Shown in pieces: positions 1 through 8,001 of a stretch of 64,000 nucleotides of DNA; position 1 is the stretch's first letter; each line of letters starts with the position of its first letter. Source of the stretch: Peptoniphilus_A hominis (lineage in GTDB: Bacteria; Bacillota; Clostridia; Tissierellales; Peptoniphilaceae); contig NZ_JBBMFO010000006.1 of the NCBI RefSeq assembly GCF_040096015.1, forward strand, positions 1-64,000, read 5' to 3'. The translations under genes were made by a program, and so were the position numbers. Under the pieces are notes generated by a model that saw nothing but the letters and a program-made list of their open reading frames with translations, ran no database searches and was not told where the DNA came from.

Positions 1-1584
1 AAAAGTGCAGTAGCAAGTGCAGCATATATAAGTGGAGAAAAAATAAAAAATGAATGGGACGGAGTAACCCATGACTATACAAGAAAAGAAAAAGTATTAG
101 TAAAAAATATAATATTGCCTGATCATATACCAAAAGAATTTAATGATAGGTCTACCTTATGGAATAAAGTAGAAATGGCAGAAAAAAATTCTAATGCACA
201 ACTAGCAAGACAATTCATAATAGGACTACCAAAAGAATTATCTTTAATTGAAAATAAAAACCTAGTCGAAAGATTTATAAAAGAAAATCTAACATCACAA
301 GGAATGATAGTAGATTATGCAATTCATGATGAGAGTCAAGATAAAAATGGAAATATTCATTGTCATATAATGACCATAATGCGACCCATAAACGAAAAAG
401 GAGAGTTCTTAGCAAAATCAAAAAAAGAATATATCCTAGATGAAAAAGGAGAAAAAGTATTAAACAAAAATGGAAAACCTAAAACAAGAAAAGTAGAACT
501 AACAACCTGGAACGATAAGGGCAATGTAGAAAAATGGAGAGAAAATTTTTCAGACCTTTGCAATGAATATCTAGCAAAAAACAAGATAGAAAAAAGAGTA
601 GACCATAGGAGTTTTAAGAGACAAGGCATAAAACAAATACCAACAATACATCTAGGAGCAAGTGCTAGTGCAATGGAAAGAAAAGGGATAAGGACAGAAA
701 AAGGAGATATAAATCGTGAAATAAAAAAACAGAATGAACTATTAAAAAACATAGGCAATGAAATAAAGAAAATAACATCATGGTTAGCAGGCTTTAAAGA
801 TAAGCTAAAAGAATCATATAAGGAATATAAAGACCAAAGTAAAAAGCAAATCGAAAATAAATCAGGACTCTTTAACCTCTATGAATATTTAAGCTTCTAT
901 CAAGAAATGCAAGAAAATAATAGAGCTGGATTATCATTTTATGGGAAAAGAAACAAAGCAATCTATGATCTAAAAAGATATGCAAGTGGAATAAATTATA
1001 TAAGAGAAAATAAAATAAAAACCATATCAGACCTACAAGGGCATATAAACACCCTAAGAAGTAAAAACTCTGAAATATATAAGACCATAAAAGAAAACAG
1101 TCAAAAGATAGAAGACCTTAATAAGTGCTTAGCCTATGCAAAGACTGTAAGAAAAACAAAAGCAACCTACCAAGAATATGAAAGCAAGAAAATATTCAAA
1201 GAAAGCTTCTACAAGAATAATCAAAAGGAAATAGACCAACATATAAGGGCAAGAACCTTAATTGAAAAAATCAGTGGAAAGAAAAATTTAAGAGAAAAAG
1301 AATGGTTAGGAGAAATTAAAAACTTAGAAGATGAAATAAGCAAATTAAATACAGAGTCAGAAAAGATAAGAGAAAGATACAAGGAAATAAATCATATTAA
1401 ATATGCAGTAGAAGTAGTGAATAAAGAATATGGTATCGACCTATCCATAGAAATTGACAAGGCGATTAAGAGAGGAGAGAAAGAAAGTATCATAGAAAAG
1501 ATAAAAGAGTACAAGCAAGACAGTGACAGTTTTAATAAAAAAAGACAATCAGTCAAAGACTATTACAAAAATCAAGAAAGATAA
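1..1584 (+). CDS. MobA/MobL-family relaxase (5' partial)
   Basis: Relaxase that would nick the element's oriT and lead the strand into a recipient. The frame is open to the first base of the window, and the first codons read SAVASAAYISGEK, which is the N-terminal motif of MobA/MobL relaxases, so the true start is upstream. The metal-binding histidine motif is visible as NIHCHIM at about nt 352-372. After about residue 240 the protein becomes a long, lysine/glutamate-rich, coiled-coil-like tail with no domain I can name. It is distinct from the ICE's own relaxase on the minus strand at 43516-44883, which supports two separately mobilizable units. The family assignment is firm; only a few N-terminal residues appear to be missing. 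Confidence 0.93.
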   Translation, partial: KSAVASAAYISGEKIKNEWDGVTHDYTRKEKVLVKNIILPDHIPKEFNDRSTLWNKVEMAEKNSNAQLARQFIIGLPKELSLIENKNLVERFIKENLTSQGMIVDYAIHDESQDKNGNIHCHIMTIMRPINEKGEFLAKSKKEYILDEKGEKVLNKNGKPKTRKVELTTWNDKGNVEKWRENFSDLCNEYLAKNKIEKRVDHRSFKRQGIKQIPTIHLGASASAMERKGIRTEKGDINREIKKQNELLKNIGNEIKKITSWLAGFKDKLKESYKEYKDQSKKQIENKSGLFNLYEYLSFYQEMQENNRAGLSFYGKRNKAIYDLKRYASGINYIRENKIKTISDLQGHINTLRSKNSEIYKTIKENSQKIEDLNKCLAYAKTVRKTKATYQEYESKKIFKESFYKNNQKEIDQHIRARTLIEKISGKKNLREKEWLGEIKNLEDEISKLNTESEKIRERYKEINHIKYAVEVVNKEYGIDLSIEIDKAIKRGEKESIIEKIKEYKQDSDSFNKKRQSVKDYYKNQER

Positions 1585-1657
1585 GACCTGGTAAAAATAT
1601 CTTATCCAAGCTATAATATGACCAAGATAATAAAGGCAGATCTAGGAGGTAATAGAG

Positions 1658-1831
1658 ATGAATAAAAGGCAAGAGCTAATAGATGAACTAATAAAAGCGG
1701 ATCAAGATGGAATATACAAAACATATAAAAGCACAGAAGAAATAAAAGCGATGAACAATGAAGAAGTACAGATATTATATTCCAACATGCAAAACTATCT
1801 ATCAGACAAAAGAACACACACAAACTACTAA
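1658..1831 (+). CDS. Small hypothetical protein (57 aa)
   Basis: A 57-codon frame beginning MNKRQELIDEL, preceded at 1644-1650 by a strong AGGAGGT-type ribosome binding site at good spacing. It is charged, predicted helical, and has no signal peptide or membrane segment. I do not recognise the family. It lies between the relaxase and the DUF3801 gene in the same orientation and is probably cotranscribed with the relaxase. Its stop codon abuts the structured RNA element that follows. The gene call rests on the ribosome binding site and context only. Confidence 0.6.
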   Translation: MNKRQELIDELIKADQDGIYKTYKSTEEIKAMNNEEVQILYSNMQNYLSDKRTHTNY

Positions 1832-1832
1832 A

Positions 1833-1920
1833 GGTGGAAAGGTATTGTAAGCTATTTTAAATTATAAAAGGTACAAATACCTAAGAAAACTATAAAAACA
1901 TCAAAATAAAGCATTCCACC
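1833..1920 (+). other. Candidate structured RNA element, copy 1
   Basis: GGTGGAA (1833-1839) can pair with TTCCACC (1914-1920), and directly inside it AGGTATT (1840-1846) can pair with AATACCT (1876-1882). A related sequence at 4755-4807 keeps the same order of elements with a changed but still complementary stem. A rho-independent terminator follows at 1948-1990. This could be a cis-acting leader, an attenuator or a small RNA. The pairing is seen in the sequence; the function is inferred. Confidence 0.4.
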
Positions 1921-1947
1921 ACCAACAACAAGCAAATAAAAACAATC

Positions 1948-1990
1948 AAAGGGAAGTATAGAAAAATTAAAGCCTATACTTCCCTTTTTT
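1948..1990 (+). terminator. Rho-independent terminator
   Basis: A 13-bp perfect stem, AAAGGGAAGTATA (1948-1960) with its complement at 1975-1987, is followed by a T run. The next gene starts only 25 bases later with its own ribosome binding site, so this may act as an attenuator between the relaxase unit and the DUF3801 gene. Confidence 0.8.
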
Positions 1991-2014
1991 TAATTCAAAC
2001 AAAGGAGAGAAAAC

Positions 2015-2542
2015 ATGATAAACGAAGAAATAAGCAAAGAAGCAGGTCAAGCAGCACAAACCATAATATCATACACAATAAAGGCAGCAAAAGAATCAAT
2101 AAATCTTGAAAAAGAAATAAGAAAAAAGATGAATGAAACTTTAGAAAAAGCAAACGGAAACCTAAAAAGCCTTATGGGCGATGAAATGAAAATAAAAGAC
2201 CTCTACAAAAAAGGACAACTAGAAAATATAAGCATAGATCAAAGCGACCTCAAAGACTTAAAAAAAGAACTAAACAAACTTGGAATAAGTTTTTCAGTAA
2301 TGAGAAACAAAGAAACTCAAAACTATGAAATATTCTTCCAAGCCAAAGACATAAAAGTAATGGAATATGCCTTTAAGCAAGTCATAGCCAAGGAAAATAA
2401 AAAAGAAAAAGAAAGTATCCTAAAGCAAATAAAGAAATACAAAGACCTATCCAAGAACAAGGATAAGACAAAAGAGAAAGTCAAAAGGAAAGTAAAAGAA
2501 AAAGTAAAACCAAGTAAAACAGATATGACCAGAGAAATCTAA
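2015..2542 (+). CDS. DUF3801/PcfB-like mobilization protein
   Basis: A 175-residue protein of the DUF3801 family, which includes PcfB of plasmid pCF10, an accessory factor of the relaxosome/coupling-protein complex. The N-terminal part (AGQAAQTIISYTIKAAKE) and the central segment ending AFKQVIAKENK match the family pattern. The last 40 residues are almost entirely lysine, glutamate and valine, a basic tail that could contact DNA. The ribosome binding site AAAGGAGAG precedes the ATG. In related elements a VirD4/PcfC coupling-protein gene usually follows; here it is absent and replaced by a stub of a replication gene, so the element seems to rely on a coupling protein encoded elsewhere. The family call is from recognition and was not searched. 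Confidence 0.75.
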   Translation: MINEEISKEAGQAAQTIISYTIKAAKESINLEKEIRKKMNETLEKANGNLKSLMGDEMKIKDLYKKGQLENISIDQSDLKDLKKELNKLGISFSVMRNKETQNYEIFFQAKDIKVMEYAFKQVIAKENKKEKESILKQIKKYKDLSKNKDKTKEKVKRKVKEKVKPSKTDMTREI

Positions 2543-2644
2543 GGGAGTAACGAAAAGTTACACCCTTAAATACCTATAATAACAAGACTTCTGAAAATCG
2601 GAAATCAAGAATTTCGATTATCGAAAATCAAGAAAGGAGCAGAT

Positions 2645-2817
2645 ATGGCAACAAACAAAAGATATTATTGGATAAAATTAAAAGAAGAATTTTTCACAGA
2701 CAAAATAAACAGAGGACATTGTCCTTAATGAGTCCAACCCATGTCCGACAAGAGATAGAGATAGAGAAAGATATAGAGATAGATAATGAGAGAGAGGGAG
2801 AGATAGAAAAGATTTAA
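2645..2817 (+). pseudogene. Internally deleted phage-type replisome organizer gene
   Basis: An ATG with ribosome binding site GAAAGGAGC opens a frame reading MATNKRYYWIKLKEEFF, the typical N-terminus of phage replisome-organizer/DnaD-like proteins. It stops after 27 codons at 2726-2728. The next frame (2728-2817) reads like the glutamate/isoleucine/aspartate-rich low-complexity tail found in the middle of the same proteins (EIEIEKDIEID). The simplest reading is one gene that lost its centre by deletion. A second, intact gene of similar type lies at 4044-4745, so the function may be redundant. The parent length is inferred. Confidence 0.5.
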
Positions 2818-2950
2818 TATTTTTGGTATAATTATAGAAATTAGATTTTGAAAATATTATGGATAATTGGCTTAAGAGCTGTAAGCTAAATGAAATAAAG
2901 AGAAAATGGCTACAACTTGTAGCCCCAAAAATATATAGGAGGTGAATTTT

Positions 2951-3922
2951 GTGGCAGAACAAAACAAGGAAATTGTAGTTATAGATGAAACTACAATTAA
3001 AAGTAAGATTTACTATATACGAAATCAAAAGGTTATGCTTGATTTTGAGCTTGCTGAAATATATGGGTATGAAACAAGAGCTTTTAATCAACAGGTAAAA
3101 AGAAATAATGAAAAATTTGATGATGATTTTATGTTTCAATTAACCGATGAAGAAGTATATGAACTTTCAAGATCACAAAATGTGACCTTGAAGAGAGGAA
3201 CAGGTAGAGGAAGTAATATAAAGTATAATCCATATGCCTTTACAGAACAGGGAATATATATGCTCATGACTGTATTAAGGGGAGAACTTGCAGTTAAACA
3301 GAGCAAGGCTTTAATACGAATGTTTAAGCAAATGAAAGACTTTATTATTGAAAATCAAGATTTTATCAGTTCAAAAGAATTAGTACAAATTGCCATTCAA
3401 ACCAACCAAAACACAAAAGATATTGCAGAAATAAAATCTCAAATGGCTACAAAAGAAGATTTGAAAAAGGTAATGGACAATTTTATAGACCCGGAAACAT
3501 ATAAACATTTCCTCTTGATGAATGGAGATAAGATAGAAGCTGATGTTGCCTATACAAAAATATATAAATCAGCAAAGAAAAGCATTTATGTAATAGATAA
3601 CTATGTAGGACTTAAAACATTGGAACTTTTAAGAGCTGCAAGAGATAAGACTCAAATCATAGTCTTTAGTGATAATGTCAAGAACAAGGATATGCTTACA
3701 AAAAATATCTTAGATGATTTTAGAAAAGACTATCCCAATATAGACCTGAAACTGAAGATAGCAGGTAAAAAATATCACGATAGATATATAGCAATAGACT
3801 ATGGAACAGAAAATGAAGCCTTTTATCTTTGCGGAGCATCGTCAAAGGATGCAGGAAATAAAATATCAAGTATTACCAAGATAGAAGAATCTTCTAAAGA
3901 TATGTACCATGATATGTGTTAG
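2951..3922 (+). CDS. ORF6N-domain protein with PLD-like C-terminal domain
   Basis: The N-terminal 120 residues carry an ORF6N domain (VMLDFELAEIYGYETRAFNQQVKRN is split around its conserved core; FTEQGIYMLMTVL follows), a DNA-binding fold shared with phage antirepressors. A helical linker leads to a C-terminal domain with KYHDRYIAID and CGASSKDAG, which resembles one half of a phospholipase-D-like HxK site but with HDR in place of HxK. It probably acts as a DNA-binding regulator or antirepressor of the element. GTG at 2951 is chosen because AGGAGGTG (2937-2944) lies just upstream; an earlier in-frame GTG would fall inside that ribosome binding site. The domain reading is recognition; catalysis by the C-terminal domain is unproven. 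Confidence 0.8.
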   Translation: MAEQNKEIVVIDETTIKSKIYYIRNQKVMLDFELAEIYGYETRAFNQQVKRNNEKFDDDFMFQLTDEEVYELSRSQNVTLKRGTGRGSNIKYNPYAFTEQGIYMLMTVLRGELAVKQSKALIRMFKQMKDFIIENQDFISSKELVQIAIQTNQNTKDIAEIKSQMATKEDLKKVMDNFIDPETYKHFLLMNGDKIEADVAYTKIYKSAKKSIYVIDNYVGLKTLELLRAARDKTQIIVFSDNVKNKDMLTKNILDDFRKDYPNIDLKLKIAGKKYHDRYIAIDYGTENEAFYLCGASSKDAGNKISSITKIEESSKDMYHDMC

Positions 3923-3988
3923 TAAGATGTTAAATAATAAAGACTTAAAAATTTAATATATAATGATGTTAAATCATAGCAATACACA

Positions 3989-4021
3989 AGGCGGTAGAAT
4001 TAAAAACTATCGTCTTTTTTT
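3989..4021 (+). terminator. Rho-independent terminator
   Basis: AGGCGGTAG (3989-3997) pairs with CTATCGTCT (4007-4015, with G-U pairs) and runs into a T tract. It ends the ORF6N transcript 22 bases before the next gene. Confidence 0.7.
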
Positions 4022-4043
4022 ATTTGAAGAAAGGTAGGAGAGC

Positions 4044-4745
4044 ATGGCAGATAAAAGAATGTTTTCACTAAAGATAGTGGATAGCGACTTATTTTTGGAT
4101 ATGCCACTAAGTAGTCAATGCCTGTATTTTCATCTATCAATGAGGGCAGATGATGATGGTTTTGTGGACAATCCAAAGAAGATAATAAAAATCATAGGAG
4201 CAAATGAAGATGACCTAAAAATCTTAATAACAAAAGGCTTTGTGATAGTCTTTGATCAAGGAATTATCGTCATTACTCATTGGAAGATAAATAACTTTAT
4301 TAGAAAAGACAGATATAAGCCAACAATGTATATAGAGCAGAAACAGCAGCTTTATCAAACGGACAATGGAGCATATATTTCAGAAGAAAAAGTTGGTTGT
4401 CATCTGGTTAACCAAAGGTTGTCAAGTGGTCAACCCAGTATAGATAAGGGTAGATTAGATAAGGTTAGTATAGATAAGGGGAGAGAAGAACAGTCCACTC
4501 CCATATTCTATGGAGAATTCAAAAATGTAAGGCTAAGCAAAGAAGAATATCATAAGTTAAAGGGTAAGCTGCAAAGTCATACAGATACAATGATTGAAAA
4601 GCTATCAAGATATATCAAAAGCTCTGGGAAATACTATAAAGACCATTATGTAACAATCCTTAATTGGTATGAAGAAGATAAAGACAAACTAAGACAGAAA
4701 GGTGGAAATAAAAAAATGAACTATGATGTAGGAGAATCTTTATAG
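4044..4745 (+). CDS. Phage-type replication/replisome organizer-like protein
   Basis: A 233-residue protein beginning MADKRMFSLKIVDSDLFLDMP, followed by SSQCLYFHLSMRADDDGFVDNP, the winged-helix front part shared by many phage and element replication proteins. The middle is a low-complexity linker (SIDKGRLDKVSIDKGRE). The C-terminal part has LSKEEYHKLKG and YKDHYVTILNWYEED, the pattern that ends DnaD-like replisome organizers. It probably helps start replication of the excised element. ATG at 4044 follows GGTAGGAG. A related but broken gene lies at 2645-2817. The family is recognised; a role in element replication is inferred from the family. Confidence 0.75.
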   Translation: MADKRMFSLKIVDSDLFLDMPLSSQCLYFHLSMRADDDGFVDNPKKIIKIIGANEDDLKILITKGFVIVFDQGIIVITHWKINNFIRKDRYKPTMYIEQKQQLYQTDNGAYISEEKVGCHLVNQRLSSGQPSIDKGRLDKVSIDKGREEQSTPIFYGEFKNVRLSKEEYHKLKGKLQSHTDTMIEKLSRYIKSSGKYYKDHYVTILNWYEEDKDKLRQKGGNKKMNYDVGESL

Positions 4746-4754
4746 ATAAAAAGA

Positions 4755-4838
4755 GGTGGAAAGGCATTATTAAAGACTTTAAGTATGAAAAGGTATAAAA
4801 GTATGCCAGAGATAATAAAAAGATAAATATGACACTTT
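4755..4838 (+). other. Candidate structured RNA element, copy 2
   Basis: It starts GGTGGAAAGGCAT (4755-4767) and resembles the element at 1833-1920. GGCAT (4763-4767) pairs with ATGCC (4803-4807), where copy 1 pairs GGTATT with AATACC, so a T-A pair is replaced by a C-G pair with pairing kept. Both copies carry AAAAGGTA in the loop and both are followed by a terminator. This covariation supports a real RNA fold, but only two copies are available. Confidence 0.4.
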
Positions 4839-4879
4839 AAAGGCGATTAGAAAATTAAAAATCTAATCGCCTTTTTTTT
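4839..4879 (+). terminator. Rho-independent terminator
   Basis: A perfect 12-bp stem, AAAGGCGATTAG (4839-4850) with its complement at 4863-4874, is followed by eight or more T residues. The next ribosome binding site lies directly downstream. Confidence 0.85.
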
Positions 4880-4899
4880 ATTGCATGAAAGGATAAGCT

Positions 4900-5124
4900 A
4901 TGACAAAAAGACAAACAAAATATATTGTAAAAAGAAATTATGATAATAGAAGAACAGACACAGACGCTTTTCTAAGACTAATAAAAAAATCAAGCAAATT
5001 AAGTAAGGACAATGAAATTGAGTATAACAAATATAATATTGATAGTAATAAAAAAGAGTGCTATAATAAAAATAGTTTTAGAGAAAGTTGTGTTATTTCC
5101 GAAAACTCAAACAAGGAGGAATAG
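4900..5124 (+). CDS. Small hypothetical protein (74 aa)
   Basis: A 74-codon frame, MTKRQTKYIVKRNYDNRR at its start, with GAAAGGAT upstream. It ends three bases before the serine recombinase start, so the two are probably cotranscribed and translationally linked. It is basic at the N-terminus and asparagine/lysine-rich afterwards, with no membrane segment. I do not recognise it; small proteins just upstream of large serine recombinases can act as directionality factors, but nothing in the sequence shows that here. Confidence 0.55.
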   Translation: MTKRQTKYIVKRNYDNRRTDTDAFLRLIKKSSKLSKDNEIEYNKYNIDSNKKECYNKNSFRESCVISENSNKEE

Positions 5125-5127
5125 GAA

Positions 5128-6774
5128 ATGATACAAACAAATTCAAATCACTTTTCATTCAAAGCTGCAATTTATTGCAGACTATCTAAAGATGATGAGC
5201 AGAAAGGAGAGAGTGCCAGCATACAAAACCAAAGGGAGCTTTTAGAAAACTATGTAAAATCAAGAGGTTGGAGTATTTACGATGTATATATAGATGATGG
5301 ATATACTGGATTAAATACAAATAGACCGTCATTTCAAAGACTAATTAGAGATATTGAAAATAAAAAAGTGGATATAGTCATCACTAAGGACTTATCAAGG
5401 CTTGGAAGAAACTATTTGCAGACTGGATACTATACAGAAAATTTCTTCCCAAAGAACAATGTCAGATATATAGCTTTAAATGATGGAGTAGATACCTTTC
5501 AAGAAAACAACGAAATAGTTCCTTTTAAAAATGTTTTAAACGAGTTTTATTCAAGAGATGTTTCTAAAAAGATGAAATCTGCCTATATGACAAGAGCAAG
5601 GCAAGGGAAATTTATTGGTTGTCTTGCTCCAATAGGATATAGGAAAGATAATGATGATCCACATAAATTAGTAATCGATGATGAAACTTCATGGATTGTT
5701 GAAAAAATTTTTGATCTTGCTTTTAGTGGTTATGGAGTACAAGCAATTAGAAGAAGACTTTTTGAAGAAAAAATACCTACACCTACCTGGTGGAATAGAA
5801 AAAAAGGACTTAGAAATAAAAAAACTAAGTTAGAAATGACCGTAGATGGTGGAGAGTATTGGTGGGATTGCACAACCCTAAAAGAAATTATTGAAAACCC
5901 AGTTTATATTGGTCATATTGCTAGTCAAAAAGTTAATTATAAATTCAAAGTAGGTTGGTTATCCGATAAACCTAAAGAGGAATGGATAATAGTAGAAAAT
6001 ACACACGAACCAATTATTTCTGAAGATATTTATAATATAGCAAATGAAAAATTAAAGAGCAGGAGAAGACCATTTAAAAATGGAGAAGAAAGTATATTTG
6101 CAGGCATTGTGAAATGTCCCGATTGTGGAAAATCTTTAAATCTTGGAAGAAACAAATCGAAAAAAAGAGAAAAGTTACTCACTTGTAACACTTATAGAAG
6201 ATACGGAAAGTCATTATGTAGTCAACATAGAATTTATTACGATACTCTTTATGAGATAGTGCTTAAAGATATTAGAAAAAATGCAGAAATAGCATTAAAA
6301 GATGAAAAAGAAATCATAAAAGCACTTGAAAAATCACGAGAAATTGATAATGAAGAAGAACAAAAATTTATTATGGATAAGATTTACGAAGATCAGATAA
6401 GAGTAGAAGACTTAACTAAAAAGATTGAAAGACTATATGATGACTGGCTCGATAACAAGATAAGTGAAAGTAACTTCCAAAAAATTCTTGAAAAATCACA
6501 AAACGAACAAGATTATCTAAACCAAAGAATAGAAGATAATCAAAAATTGATTGTTAAAGAAGATCTTGAAGATATTAATGTCAAAAAATGGATTGAACTC
6601 ATAAAAAAACATAAGGATATAAAGAAGCTGGACAAAGAAACCTTAAACGAACTCATCTCAAAAATCTACGTTCACGAAAAAGAAGTAGTGAATGGAGAAA
6701 TCACCCAAACAATTGATATTTACTACAATTTCATAGGAAATACAGACACACTACAAGTATTTTACAATCTCTAA
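5128..6774 (+). CDS. Large serine recombinase (IME integrase)
   Basis: It catalyses integration and excision of the IME. The resolvase-type catalytic domain has the nucleophile serine in AAIYCRLSKDD (Ser20) and the conserved DLSRLGRNY arginines. A recombinase domain follows (FIGCLAPIGYRKDN), then a zinc ribbon (CPDCGKS with a second pair CNTYRRYGKSLC) and a C-terminal coiled coil, giving 548 residues, normal for TnpX/TndX-type enzymes. The ribosome binding site AAGGAGGAATAGG precedes ATG 5128. The gene is the last of the IME and abuts the disrupted maff2, as expected of an integrase gene beside its attachment site. It is a different protein from the three tandem recombinases at 56456-61422. 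Confidence 0.93.
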   Translation: MIQTNSNHFSFKAAIYCRLSKDDEQKGESASIQNQRELLENYVKSRGWSIYDVYIDDGYTGLNTNRPSFQRLIRDIENKKVDIVITKDLSRLGRNYLQTGYYTENFFPKNNVRYIALNDGVDTFQENNEIVPFKNVLNEFYSRDVSKKMKSAYMTRARQGKFIGCLAPIGYRKDNDDPHKLVIDDETSWIVEKIFDLAFSGYGVQAIRRRLFEEKIPTPTWWNRKKGLRNKKTKLEMTVDGGEYWWDCTTLKEIIENPVYIGHIASQKVNYKFKVGWLSDKPKEEWIIVENTHEPIISEDIYNIANEKLKSRRRPFKNGEESIFAGIVKCPDCGKSLNLGRNKSKKREKLLTCNTYRRYGKSLCSQHRIYYDTLYEIVLKDIRKNAEIALKDEKEIIKALEKSREIDNEEEQKFIMDKIYEDQIRVEDLTKKIERLYDDWLDNKISESNFQKILEKSQNEQDYLNQRIEDNQKLIVKEDLEDINVKKWIELIKKHKDIKKLDKETLNELISKIYVHEKEVVNGEITQTIDIYYNFIGNTDTLQVFYNL

Positions 6775-6777
6775 TTA

Positions 6778-6861
6778 GGCATAAAGCAGCTTATGGCTGG
6801 AGGGGGAATTGTACTCATAGGTTTAAAACTAATACCGCTATTAGCAAACGTGTTAAAATAA
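6778..6861 (+). pseudogene. maff2: 3' fragment of maff2, disrupted by the IME
   Basis: The 27 codons read GIKQLMAGGGIVLIGLKLIP and continue to LLANVLK then stop. This is the conserved C-terminus of the small Maff2 membrane protein that lies between the coupling protein and the TrbL-like gene in Tn1549-type ICEs. No start codon or 5' part is present because the IME occupies that position. If the IME's left end supplies no replacement 5' sequence, Maff2 is lost while the IME is integrated. Confidence 0.8.
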
Positions 6862-6862
6862 A

Positions 6863-7726
6863 ATGTTTAATATAGTAGATAAGATCAAAGAGTTTTTTTC
6901 GGAGATACTTATTGATATGATCAAGGAAAATTTAAGCGGAATGCTCCTTGATATAAATGACAAAGTATCAACGATAGCAAATGAGGTAGGAAAGACTCCG
7001 AGTGGATGGAACTCGGAGGTTTTCCACTTCATAAAGTCTATTTCAGAAAATGTTATACTTCCCATAGCAGGTCTTATCATAACGGCCGTACTATGTATTG
7101 AATTAATTCAAATGGTAATGAACAAAAATAATATGCATGACACAGATACCTTTGATTTTTTTAAATATATGATAAAAATGTGGATAGCAGTATGGCTTGT
7201 ATCTCATGCTTTTGACTTTTCTATGGCAGTATTTGATGTGGCACAGAATTTAATAGGAAAGGCAGCAGGTGTGGCAAATGCTAGTGCAAAAGTTTCTCCG
7301 GGTGATATAGCTAATATGGTAGATAGCCTAAAAGGAGAGTCAATAGGAAAATTAATGACTATAGTACTAGAGACATCAATTGTAAAGATGATAATTCAAG
7401 GGATATCAATACTCATTACAGTTATTCTATACGGCAGGATGATAGAAATATATATTTATACTTCAGTTTGCGCAATACCTTTTGCCACAATGGGTAATAA
7501 AGAATGGGGAAGTATTGGAACAAACTATATAAGAGGGCTCTTCGCACTTGGATTGCAAGGTTTATTCTTACTTATATGCGTAGGAATTTATGCCGTACTT
7601 GTTAAGACTTTAAATATATCAGACATACACAAAAGTATTTTTGAATTACTAGGATACACCTTGATACTCGGTATAACTATGATGAAATCAGGAAGTATTG
7701 CAAAATCAATTTTAAATGCTCATTAA
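6863..7726 (+). CDS. TrbL/VirB6-like conjugal transfer membrane protein (CD1112 family)
   Basis: Polytopic inner-membrane component of the type IV secretion channel. The 287 residues begin with an amphipathic segment, then several hydrophobic stretches (ILPIAGLIITAVLCIELIQM, MIIQGISILITVILYGRMI, GLFALGLQGLFLLICVGIYA), which fits the CD1112/TrbL family in both length and pattern. ATG 6863 lies one base after the maff2 stop, so translation was probably coupled to maff2, and no separate strong ribosome binding site is seen. With the IME inserted in maff2, expression would depend on read-through from the recombinase gene or an IME promoter. Confidence 0.88.
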   Translation: MFNIVDKIKEFFSEILIDMIKENLSGMLLDINDKVSTIANEVGKTPSGWNSEVFHFIKSISENVILPIAGLIITAVLCIELIQMVMNKNNMHDTDTFDFFKYMIKMWIAVWLVSHAFDFSMAVFDVAQNLIGKAAGVANASAKVSPGDIANMVDSLKGESIGKLMTIVLETSIVKMIIQGISILITVILYGRMIEIYIYTSVCAIPFATMGNKEWGSIGTNYIRGLFALGLQGLFLLICVGIYAVLVKTLNISDIHKSIFELLGYTLILGITMMKSGSIAKSILNAH

Positions 7727-7740
7727 TAAAAAAGGAGAAG

Positions 7741-8001
7741 ATGATGAAAATTAGAAGAAAAAAGGACAAAAAAATTAATCTAAAAACACTTGGAACAATA
7801 GGACTCCCAATACTTTTAATAGGAGGATATATTACAAGAGAAATACAAAATAGAATGATTATAAGAAAAACATCGGAAGTTTTAGATAATAGAGAAGAAA
7901 CGAATGAAAAAGTCTTAGAAATAGCAGTGAATATGGGAAAATCATTAGAAGATCTGAACAGAGAAGATATATATGGCTTTTACTTAGAGGGGTTAGAATA
8001 A
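7741..8001 (+). CDS. Small conserved ICE protein with one membrane segment
   Basis: An 86-residue protein with a lysine-rich start, a single hydrophobic stretch near residues 18-32 (GTIGLPILLIGGYI) and a charged C-terminal part. It sits between the TrbL-like and PrgI genes, where Tn1549-type elements usually carry a short hypothetical, and its stop overlaps the PrgI start by one base. ATG 7741 and ATG 7744 are both possible after AAAAAGGAG. The function is unknown; the position suggests an accessory subunit of the secretion channel. Confidence 0.7.
   Translation: MMKIRRKKDKKINLKTLGTIGLPILLIGGYITREIQNRMIIRKTSEVLDNREETNEKVLEIAVNMGKSLEDLNREDIYGFYLEGLE

Larger units (their letters stand above)
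1..6777 (+). mobile_element. Integrative mobilizable element (right part), inserted in maff2 of an ICE
   Basis: All genes point rightward and form a mobilizable-element set: MobA/MobL relaxase, DUF3801/PcfB-like protein, replication-type proteins, ORF6N protein and, last, a large serine recombinase. The recombinase stop at 6774 is followed within four bases by the in-frame 3' end of a maff2-type gene and then by the ICE transfer genes, so the element boundary is placed near 6775-6778. Its left end and the 5' part of maff2 lie outside the window. No type IV secretion genes are present in this block, so transfer would depend on a helper such as the host ICE. The boundary is inferred from gene content; the att repeats cannot be compared here because only one end is visible. 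Confidence 0.8.
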
